Assembly: GCA_937927795.1 (NCBI GenBank)
Contig: CALBSF010000267.1
Location: forward strand, 1 to 5,153
From: an uncultured Rickettsiales bacterium
GTDB taxonomy: Bacteria > Pseudomonadota > Alphaproteobacteria > Rickettsiales > UBA1997
Direction of reading: 5' to 3'
Length of the DNA: 5,153 bases
Both the position numbers and the translations under genes were made by a program. The first letter of the stretch is position 1. The number at the start of each line of letters is the position of its first letter. Below are positions 1 to 5,153 of this stretch, one piece after another. Under the pieces are notes generated by a model. The model was not told where the DNA came from and made no database searches. It saw only the letters and a program-made list of their open reading frames with translations.

Positions 1-976
1 TTTGAAAAGCTGATTGTATATTTTCCAAAAAAAGGTCAAAATCAAATGGCTCTTCTAAGTCTAGATCAATATCATTATCTGTAGTTTTAAATTGAAGCCA
101 ATTTTCTTTGTTTTGCCCATCTTTTTTACTTACATTCTCATCTTCAAAATATATATCTTGAGTGTTTATTTGAGTTGTGTTGGTTTTTGTTGATGCAGTT
201 CGCGCCATTGGTTTTAATTGTCTTCTTGGAGCTTGTCTTTGCCTTGAAGCAAAAGATTCTCTAGTGGTATTATTTTCTAAAAATCCAGCCAATTTTTCAT
301 CACCATTTCTTTTGGCAATATCTAAGGCAGTTATTCCATCTTTGTTTTTTGCACCAATATCAACTCCGTTATCTTTGGCGAATTTCATGGCGTTTTCTCC
401 AGCCTGCAGCTCTGCAACATAATGAGCAAGATTATTGCCATTTTCATCTGTAAATTTAGGATTGCAATTTCCTTCATTAACTAATTTTTGCAAATCTTCC
501 ACGCTTCTATTGCAGGCTAAAGACGCGGCAAAAGGATTAGAGCTTTTTTTAGAATAATCAAAATCTTTGCCATCTATAGAAAATTTTTTCTGAAATTCTA
601 ATAATTGCTCAATTTCTATTTTTGGAGCAGAGCAGGCCTTAACAAAAATATCCTGAATAACAGCTTTTAATATCTCTTCTGTTTGTTTTTTTCTTTCTAA
701 AGCAACGATAACTTCAGTTTTCTCTTCTTCAGTTTTTGATTTTTTTTGTATTAAAGCATCTATGATGATTTGACTTTCTTTGAGATTCGCTTCTAGTGCC
801 GGCAATATATCGATAAGATATTCATTTAATTCTGCAGGAATATCTTTTAAAAATGCGTTTTGAGCATCATTTAATTTTGATGAATCAGTAGAAAGAACCT
901 CGATTCTTACTTTGTCAATAAAATCTTTCAGCTCAGCAAAATCAATAGGTTTAGTTGTGTTGGAACTATCTGGCAT
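1..976 (-). CDS. Ankyrin-repeat protein, 3' end beyond the window (325 residues visible)
   Basis: I translated this frame by hand. It stays open from an ATG at 976 to the left edge with no stop, so the C-terminus is missing. Residues 1-145 are hydrophilic and probably helical, with a charged, coiled-coil-like stretch at about 60-108. Residues 147-236 read as about three ankyrin repeats. The first is degenerate (NPFAASLACNRSVEDLQKLV). The second has NNLAHYVAE in the place of TPLHxAA, followed by NGVDIGAKNK. The third is the clearest (DGITALDIAKRNGDEKLAGF). Residues 237-260 are rich in arginine and lysine (RQRQAPRRQLKPMAR), and 274-320 are strongly acidic. No signal peptide or membrane segment is seen. 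The start lies 2 nt after the fadJ stop with no Shine-Dalgarno sequence, which suggests translational coupling. Ankyrin repeats usually bind other proteins. In Rickettsiales such proteins are often host-directed effectors, but that role is inference here. Confidence 0.85.
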   Translation of the reverse strand, partial: MPDSSNTTKPIDFAELKDFIDKVRIEVLSTDSSKLNDAQNAFLKDIPAELNEYLIDILPALEANLKESQIIIDALIQKKSKTEEEKTEVIVALERKKQTEEILKAVIQDIFVKACSAPKIEIEQLLEFQKKFSIDGKDFDYSKKSSNPFAASLACNRSVEDLQKLVNEGNCNPKFTDENGNNLAHYVAELQAGENAMKFAKDNGVDIGAKNKDGITALDIAKRNGDEKLAGFLENNTTRESFASRQRQAPRRQLKPMARTASTKTNTTQINTQDIYFEDENVSKKDGQNKENWLQFKTTDNDIDLDLEEPFDFDLFLENIQSAFQ

Positions 977-978
977 GT

Positions 979-3153
979 TTAATTATAAAATTTTGAATCA
1001 GTTTTTGCCATCTCCAAAAGTAGTTTTGAAGGTTCAAATCTTAAGCCGTGTTTGTTATGCAATGATTGTAATTTTTTTACAATTTCTTTAGTTCCAATTG
1101 AATCGGCATATTTTAAAACACCGCCTCTAAAAGCTGGAAATCCACATCCCATAATCATTGCCATATCAAGATATCTGGCATTTTTTACCACACCTTCTTC
1201 TAAGCATTTACAAGCCTCATTAACCATAGTTAATATGCAGCGATTAATAATTTCAACTTCAGTTATATAAGTTGGATAAATTTTTTCTTGTTTTCTGATT
1301 TCTTGAACCAAATTTGCAATCTCTGAATTTATTTCAGTTTGTTTGTCATTAAAGCCGTAAATATAAAATCCTTTTTTAGATTTTTTCCCCAGTAATTCTT
1401 TATGATTATTATAAATTTCATCCAAGATATTGGCAACTTTCATTCTTTCGCCATAGCCTTCATATAAGGAGTGGGCAACTTTTACCCCAACATCAATTCC
1501 AACTACGTCAGCTAAAATGAAAGGCCCCATGGGCATGCCAAAATTTTCGATTGTTTTGTCAACTTTAATAATATCGGCGCCATCTTGCAGCAAATAAGCG
1601 GCTTCATTCATATATGGCAATAATATTCTATTAACCAAAAATCCTGGAACATCTTTTACTACAATTGGAGTTTTTCCTAATTTTTTTGAAGCTTTTACGA
1701 TGGTTGCAATTGTTTCATCAGAGGTTTTCTCGCCATAAATTACCTCAACTAAAGGCATGCGATTTACAGGATTAAAAAAATGCATACCAGCAAAGCGCGC
1801 TGGATTTTGTAGCGCCTGCGCCATCTTAGAAATCGAAAGAGAAGATGTATTTGATGCAATTACGGTATCATTTTTTACCTCATTTTCAACTTCAGCTAAA
1901 ATTCTTTTTTTAATAGCAATATTTTCAACAACAGCTTCTATTACAAAATCAACATTGGTAAATCCGCTATAATCAACTCCAGTAGTAATTCTGGCCATTT
2001 TCATATCAACTTGCTGCGCAGTTAATTTTCTAATCTTTTTTAATTGATTGAAAATTTTTATAACCTGATTATAGCCAAGTGCAATGGCGCTTTGAGTTAT
2101 ATCTTTAATGCGAATATTGATATTATTATTGGCAAAAATCCAAGCAATTCCACCGCCCATAATTCCAGCGCCAAGAAGTGCGGCACTGCGAACTTCTTTA
2201 ATATTTTGTTCAGAAAGTTTTTCTATTCCACTATCTTTTTTCAACTCTTCATTGATAAAAAATATTTCAATTAAATTTTTAGAAATATCACCAACAGCTA
2301 ACTCGCAAAATGCATCTAATTCAGTTTTGAAACCTCTGCTGCCATAAGTCATGCCATAGGTTCTTTTGATGACTTCTAAAGCGTAAAATGGGGCAGGGTA
2401 ATGACCTTTAGTTTTTTCATATAAATCTTTTTTTGCTAAATGGATAATTAAAAATTTTCCAAATAACAAAATTTCAAATATAAATCTTTTCTTTTGTGCT
2501 TCTTTGCGTTTGTTTAAATAATGATTATTGTTGCCCAATTTTATCACTTCAGTTAAGAAATGACCCAATTTTTCTTCCATAAATTCTTCACGAATTATGT
2601 CGTCAATCAAGCCGATTTTAAAGGCTTTATTGGCATCAACTGGTTTTCCAGATAAAATAATTTTTAGTGATTCGCTAAGACCAATTAATTTTGGCAGGCG
2701 CTGCGTTCCACCAAATCCGGGAATGATTCCAAGATTAACTTCTGGCAACCCCAAAGAAGTTTTTGAATTTAAAATTGCAACGCGGTAAGTGCAGGCAAGA
2801 GCTAATTCTAAGCCACCACCAAGGCAGGCGCCGTTTATAACTGCAACAGTTGGAATTTTTAAATTAGCAAGTTTGGTTAAAAGATTTTGTCCGCGAGAAA
2901 CTTTTTCATAAGCGGTTTTTTGATCGCGAATTTCTTTGATTTCATTGATGTCGGCGCCAGCAATAAAAATATCTTTTTTTAAAGAAGTGATAATTAAAAC
3001 TCTAATCCCTTTATTTCCATCAATTACATTTAATGCTTTTTCAAGCTCAAGCATTACTGGCTCGGATAGTTTATTTATTTTTTCATTTGGCAAATCAAAA
3101 ACTAAATTGGCCACTCCGTTTCTTTCAACGGTAAGGGTTAGTGCGTTAGTCAT
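979..3153 (-). CDS. fadJ: Fused enoyl-CoA hydratase / 3-hydroxyacyl-CoA dehydrogenase (FadJ/FadB type)
   Basis: This is the multifunctional alpha subunit of fatty acid beta-oxidation. It hydrates trans-2-enoyl-CoA and then oxidises L-3-hydroxyacyl-CoA with NAD in the cytoplasm. At 724 residues it is full length for the family (E. coli FadJ 714, FadB 729). The N-terminal crotonase domain (about 1-190) has the oxyanion-hole segment IAGADI at 64-69, GGGLELA with Glu116, and LPEVNLG with Glu138; these match the two catalytic glutamates. A linker leads to the NAD-binding motif GAGIMG at 328-333, then EAVVEN at 406-411, SNTSSLSIS from 434, HFFNPV with the catalytic His458, Glu470, and PGFLVNR with Asn508. 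The C-terminal helical domains are present. The ATG fits the family N-terminus. It starts 15 nt after the trxB stop. No thiolase partner (FadA/FadI) is in the window. fadJ and fadB cannot be told apart with certainty, but the function is clear. Confidence 0.95.
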   Translation of the reverse strand: MTNALTLTVERNGVANLVFDLPNEKINKLSEPVMLELEKALNVIDGNKGIRVLIITSLKKDIFIAGADINEIKEIRDQKTAYEKVSRGQNLLTKLANLKIPTVAVINGACLGGGLELALACTYRVAILNSKTSLGLPEVNLGIIPGFGGTQRLPKLIGLSESLKIILSGKPVDANKAFKIGLIDDIIREEFMEEKLGHFLTEVIKLGNNNHYLNKRKEAQKKRFIFEILLFGKFLIIHLAKKDLYEKTKGHYPAPFYALEVIKRTYGMTYGSRGFKTELDAFCELAVGDISKNLIEIFFINEELKKDSGIEKLSEQNIKEVRSAALLGAGIMGGGIAWIFANNNINIRIKDITQSAIALGYNQVIKIFNQLKKIRKLTAQQVDMKMARITTGVDYSGFTNVDFVIEAVVENIAIKKRILAEVENEVKNDTVIASNTSSLSISKMAQALQNPARFAGMHFFNPVNRMPLVEVIYGEKTSDETIATIVKASKKLGKTPIVVKDVPGFLVNRILLPYMNEAAYLLQDGADIIKVDKTIENFGMPMGPFILADVVGIDVGVKVAHSLYEGYGERMKVANILDEIYNNHKELLGKKSKKGFYIYGFNDKQTEINSEIANLVQEIRKQEKIYPTYITEVEIINRCILTMVNEACKCLEEGVVKNARYLDMAMIMGCGFPAFRGGVLKYADSIGTKEIVKKLQSLHNKHGLRFEPSKLLLEMAKTDSKFYN

Positions 3154-3168
3154 ATATTTTTTTCGAGA

Positions 3169-4110
3169 TTAATGCGCTAAAAATTTTTCAATTTCTAAAG
3201 CTGCCATACAACCAGTTCCTGCTGCGGTAACTGCTTGACGATATATTCTATCTTGTATATCACCAGCAGCAAAAACACCAGAAATATTTGTTGCTGTTGA
3301 ATTTGGCTTGGTAAGAATGTATCCTTCTGCATCAATTTCTAAACCAGTATTTTTAAAAATATCAGAATTTGGTTTGTGACCAATTGCAATAAAAATTCCA
3401 TCGATTTTTAATTCTTTAAATTCTCCGGTAACAGAATTTTTTAATTTTGCACCAGTTACTGATTTTGGATTTTCACTTCCTAAAACTTCATCTAAAGAAT
3501 GATTCCAAATTACTTCAATTTTTGGATTTTTAAATAAACGATCTTGTAAAATTTTTTCTGCTTTGAATTTTTCGCCGCGATGAACCACAAAAACTTTTTT
3601 AGCATGATTAGTTAAATATAAAGCTTCTTCAACTGCGCTATTGCCGCCTCCAACTACAATTACATCTTTATTTTTAAAGAAAAATCCATCGCAAGTAGCG
3701 CAACCAGAAACTCCAAATCCTTGGAATTTTTTTTCTGAATCAAGTCCGAGCCATTTGGCCTGCGCACCCGTTGCAATTATAACTGCATCAGCTTCAAAAA
3801 TATCACCAGATTCGCCAATTAATTTGAAAGGACGCTTAGAAAAATCCACCTCTTTAATGTGATCAAAAATAATTTTTGTTCCAACATGAACTGCTTGTTT
3901 TTCCATTTGTTCAACCAGCCACGGGCCTTGAATTGCTTGGGCAAAACCGGGATAATTTTCAACCTCAGTTGTAATCGTTAATTGCCCACCAGGCTGAATT
4001 CCATTGATAATAATTGGTTCTAAATTTGCGCGAGCCGCGTAAATTGCTGCGCTGTATCCCGCAGGGCCAGATCCTATTATTGCTACTTTTGTTTTATGAG
4101 TTATGGTCAT
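3169..4110 (-). CDS. trxB: Thioredoxin-disulfide reductase
   Basis: This cytoplasmic FAD enzyme passes electrons from NADPH to thioredoxin. Its 313 residues are the normal length for low-molecular-weight thioredoxin reductases. It has the FAD motif GSGPAG at 13-18, PGGQLTITTEVENYPGF at 40-56, ATG at 113-115, the redox-active CATCDG at 137-142 (Cys137 and Cys140), the pyridine-nucleotide motif GGGNSA at 154-159, and the FAD-binding GVFAAGD at 278-284. The CATC pair separates it from ferredoxin-NADP reductases of the same fold, which lack it. One oddity is the HRRxxxR motif that holds the NADPH 2'-phosphate in E. coli. Here it reads HRGEKFK (177-183), so two of the three arginines are replaced. 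The start ATG sits 109 nt downstream of the fabG stop, with a large palindrome in between and no clear ribosome binding site. fadJ follows after 15 nt, so the two are probably co-transcribed. Confidence 0.96.
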   Translation of the reverse strand: MTITHKTKVAIIGSGPAGYSAAIYAARANLEPIIINGIQPGGQLTITTEVENYPGFAQAIQGPWLVEQMEKQAVHVGTKIIFDHIKEVDFSKRPFKLIGESGDIFEADAVIIATGAQAKWLGLDSEKKFQGFGVSGCATCDGFFFKNKDVIVVGGGNSAVEEALYLTNHAKKVFVVHRGEKFKAEKILQDRLFKNPKIEVIWNHSLDEVLGSENPKSVTGAKLKNSVTGEFKELKIDGIFIAIGHKPNSDIFKNTGLEIDAEGYILTKPNSTATNISGVFAAGDIQDRIYRQAVTAAGTGCMAALEIEKFLAH

Positions 4111-4136
4111 TTGAATTTTTATATAAATATGGCTTG

Positions 4137-4208
4137 TGTCATCTCGAGCGAAGCGAGAGATCTCTTGCAGACAAACTCCAGAGATCTCTCGCTTCGCTCG
4201 AGATGACA
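4137..4208. repeat. Perfect 29-bp inverted repeat between fabG and trxB
   Basis: The left arm 4137-4165 and right arm 4180-4208 are exact reverse complements over 29 bases, around a 14-base loop (4166-4179). Each arm holds the core CGAGCGAAGCG (or its complement) and ends on the loop side in the self-palindrome AGAGATCTCT (4156-4165 and 4180-4189). It begins 11 nt after the fabG stop codon and ends 26 nt before the trxB start. Neither strand has a T-run after the hairpin, so it is not a typical intrinsic terminator. It is much GC-richer than its surroundings and looks like an inserted dispersed palindromic element. In RNA it would form a very stable stem that could protect the fabG 3' end or separate fabG from trxB expression; that effect is inference. 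Confidence 0.93.
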
Positions 4209-4219
4209 GCTTAAGAAGA

Positions 4220-4960
4220 TTAATTCATAAACATTCCGCCGTTAATATGCAAAGTATTTCCGGTAATATAAGAAGCTTCTTCGCTTGCTAAAAAAGCTAC
4301 ACCATTTGCAATATCTTGAGCTAGTCCCATTTTACCAGCAGGAATTTTTGTTAAAATTGCTTGTTTTTGTTGATCAGTTAAAATTTCAGTCATTGGGCTT
4401 TCAATAAAGCCAGGTGCAACGCAGTTAATGGTTATTCCACGACTTGCAATTTCCATTGCCATTGATTTTGACATGCCAATCATTCCAGCTTTTGAAGCAA
4501 CATAATTTGCTTGTCCAGGATTGCCTGTAACACCAACAACTGAAGCAATATTAATAATTCTTCCCCATCTTCTTTTCATCATTTTTTTAATTGCATTACG
4601 ATTTAAAATGAAAGTAGATTTTAAATTTACATCAATCACCTGATCAAAATCTTCGTTTTTCATGCGTAAAATTAAATTATCTTTGGTGATTCCTGCGTTA
4701 CAAACCAAAATATCAATTTGTCCGCCGGCAAGCTCTTCTGCCTTATCAAACAAAGCTTCAACTTCATTAACATCAGATAAATTGCAGGCTAAAGTTTTGT
4801 GATTGCCAGTGATTTCTTGCAATAATTCATTAAGTTTTTCTTGCCTTGTTCCAGATAAAATTAAATTAGCTCCTTGCTTAGCTAAAGTTTTTGCTATTGC
4901 CGCGCCAATTCCACCAGTTGCACCAGTAACCAAGGCATTTTTATTAGATAATTCAAACAT
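4220..4960 (-). CDS. fabG: 3-oxoacyl-[acyl-carrier-protein] reductase
   Basis: FabG reduces 3-ketoacyl-ACP to 3-hydroxyacyl-ACP with NADPH in the elongation cycle of type II fatty acid synthesis, in the cytoplasm. The 246 residues cover the whole short-chain dehydrogenase fold. The cofactor loop TGATGGIG lies at 12-19 and CNAG at 87-90. The catalytic tetrad is Asn112, Ser140, Tyr153 and Lys157 (YVASK), followed by PG at 183-184. The C-terminus YITGNTLHINGG matches FabG more closely than other dehydrogenases of the superfamily. Arg131 and Arg174 line up with E. coli Arg129 and Arg172, which dock ACP, and this supports an ACP rather than a CoA substrate. The ATG matches the family start; no clear Shine-Dalgarno sequence precedes it. 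No acpP, fabD or fabF is in the window, though upstream neighbours lie outside it. The first recognisable gene of the cluster, it is followed after 11 nt by a large hairpin. Confidence 0.96.
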   Translation of the reverse strand: MFELSNKNALVTGATGGIGAAIAKTLAKQGANLILSGTRQEKLNELLQEITGNHKTLACNLSDVNEVEALFDKAEELAGGQIDILVCNAGITKDNLILRMKNEDFDQVIDVNLKSTFILNRNAIKKMMKRRWGRIINIASVVGVTGNPGQANYVASKAGMIGMSKSMAMEIASRGITINCVAPGFIESPMTEILTDQQKQAILTKIPAGKMGLAQDIANGVAFLASEEASYITGNTLHINGGMFMN

Positions 4961-5092
4961 ATTATTTTTAAGAAAAGTTGATTTAAAATTAGATAGGTAT
5001 TTTTACTTAGATAAAACTTCTTTTGCAATCGATAATTTTGTGATAGTGATAGATTTTTAGTTTGGTATAACCATAAATAAAAATGGATTGCC
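4961..5092 (-). other. fabG leader / upstream intergenic region
   Basis: This AT-rich stretch lies between the right-edge palindrome and the fabG start. I see no credible gene in it. It should hold the fabG promoter if fabG is not read from upstream, but no convincing -35/-10 pair stands out. A short imperfect dyad (TGGTTATACCA, about 5063-5073, minus strand) and a tandem GTGATA pair (5039-5050, plus strand) are present and could be chance in such AT-rich DNA. Confidence 0.4.
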
Positions 5093-5153
5093 GCGCTTCG
5101 CTCGCAATGACAAAGTCTAGATAATCTAAATTTCGTCATTGCGAGCGAAGCGC
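5075..5153 (-). terminator. Possible intrinsic terminator for a gene upstream of fabG, built from the right-edge palindrome
   Basis: Read on the minus strand, the right-edge hairpin is followed by the tract TTTTTATTT (5075-5083), only one or two bases beyond the predicted end of the stem if the arm extends through GGCAATCC. A strong stem followed directly by a T-rich tract is the form of a Rho-independent terminator. It would end transcription arriving from the right of the window and leave fabG dependent on its own promoter in 4961-5074. The missing part of the stem lies outside the window, so this is tentative. Confidence 0.35.
5093..5153. repeat. Long palindromic element at the right edge, probably truncated by the window
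   Basis: The outer arms 5093-5111 and 5135-5153 are perfect 19-base reverse complements containing the core CGAGCGAAGCG. The inside continues to pair: 5113-5116 with 5130-5133 (one G-T pair) and 5118-5122 with 5124-5128, with only two mismatched positions. The whole 61 bases therefore fold into one nearly continuous hairpin. The left arm is preceded by GGATTGCC (5085-5092), so the right arm probably continues past the window end with its complement. It shares GTCAT and the CGAGCGAAGCG core with the 4137-4208 element but differs in the flanking part (GCGGCAATCC type instead of AGAGATCTCT type). Translated, such repeats give the CHCERSAAI peptide often seen in spurious gene calls. Confidence 0.9.

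Noticed and set aside
177..422. Plus-strand open frame of 81 codons in the left part of the window
   Set aside because: It is the antisense shadow of the ankyrin gene, whose minus-strand frame is open throughout and has recognisable repeats.
4118..4145. Possible trxB promoter: ATGACA at the palindrome edge with TATAAA downstream on the minus strand
   Set aside because: The spacing is only about 13 bp, too short for a normal sigma-70 promoter.
4137..4208. Inverted repeat considered as an intrinsic terminator or as an insertion sequence
   Set aside because: There is no T-run on either side, and the 14-base loop leaves no room for a transposase, so it is listed as a palindromic repeat instead.
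4014..4214. Plus-strand open frame of 66 codons running through the inverted repeat
   Set aside because: It is antisense to the trxB start and reads the palindrome (CHLERSERSLA), with no family resemblance and no separate start signal.
5000..5028. Possible fabG promoter: TTGCAA, 17-bp spacer, TAAAAA on the minus strand
   Set aside because: Each box matches the consensus at only four of six positions, and such matches are frequent by chance in AT-rich DNA.
4894..5139. Open frame on the minus strand encoding an 81-residue peptide with CHCERSAAI near its start
   Set aside because: It is translation of the palindromic repeat followed by the fabG leader and an out-of-frame overlap with the fabG start. 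CHCERSAAI-type peptides are a known artefact of such repeats.
1..5153. CRISPR array, tRNA or rRNA genes, toxin-antitoxin or defence genes
   Set aside because: No regularly spaced direct repeats, cloverleaf or rRNA-like segments, or defence-type protein motifs were seen; four genes and two palindromes account for almost all of the sequence.

Overview
The window is AT-rich DNA densely packed with genes, all read from the minus strand. In transcription order they are fabG, trxB, a fadJ-type beta-oxidation gene, and an ankyrin-repeat gene whose 3' end runs off the left edge. FabG and TrxB look like alphaproteobacterial, Rickettsiales-type proteins: the FabG variant has CNAG where the family usually has NNAG, and the TrxB core resembles the Rickettsia enzyme as recalled. 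Low GC, the ankyrin gene and the dispersed palindromes with a CGAGCGAAGCG core fit a host-associated member of Rickettsiales or a nearby order. This placement is inference from sequence style, not a database result.

Layout from right to left, following transcription: 5093-5153 is one long hairpin-forming palindrome cut by the window edge. 4961-5092 is the fabG leader. 4220-4960 is fabG. 4137-4208 is a perfect 29-bp inverted repeat starting just after the fabG stop codon. 3169-4110 is trxB. 979-3153 is the fused enoyl-CoA hydratase/3-hydroxyacyl-CoA dehydrogenase gene. 1-976 is the ankyrin gene. The last three genes are tightly spaced (15 nt, then 2 nt) and look like one transcription unit. 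fabG is separated from them by 109 nt that hold the palindrome.

Three genes are metabolic: FabG reduces 3-ketoacyl-ACP in fatty acid synthesis, the FadJ-type protein hydrates and oxidises acyl-CoA intermediates in fatty acid breakdown, and TrxB keeps thioredoxin reduced with NADPH. The ankyrin protein is the accessory element. It has a helical N-terminus, about three ankyrin repeats and a charged tail, and it begins 2 nt after the fadJ stop codon. No complete novel system is visible. The points most worth following are the coupled ankyrin gene, the altered NADPH-phosphate motif in TrxB, and the two palindromes that share a core but differ in their flanking modules.
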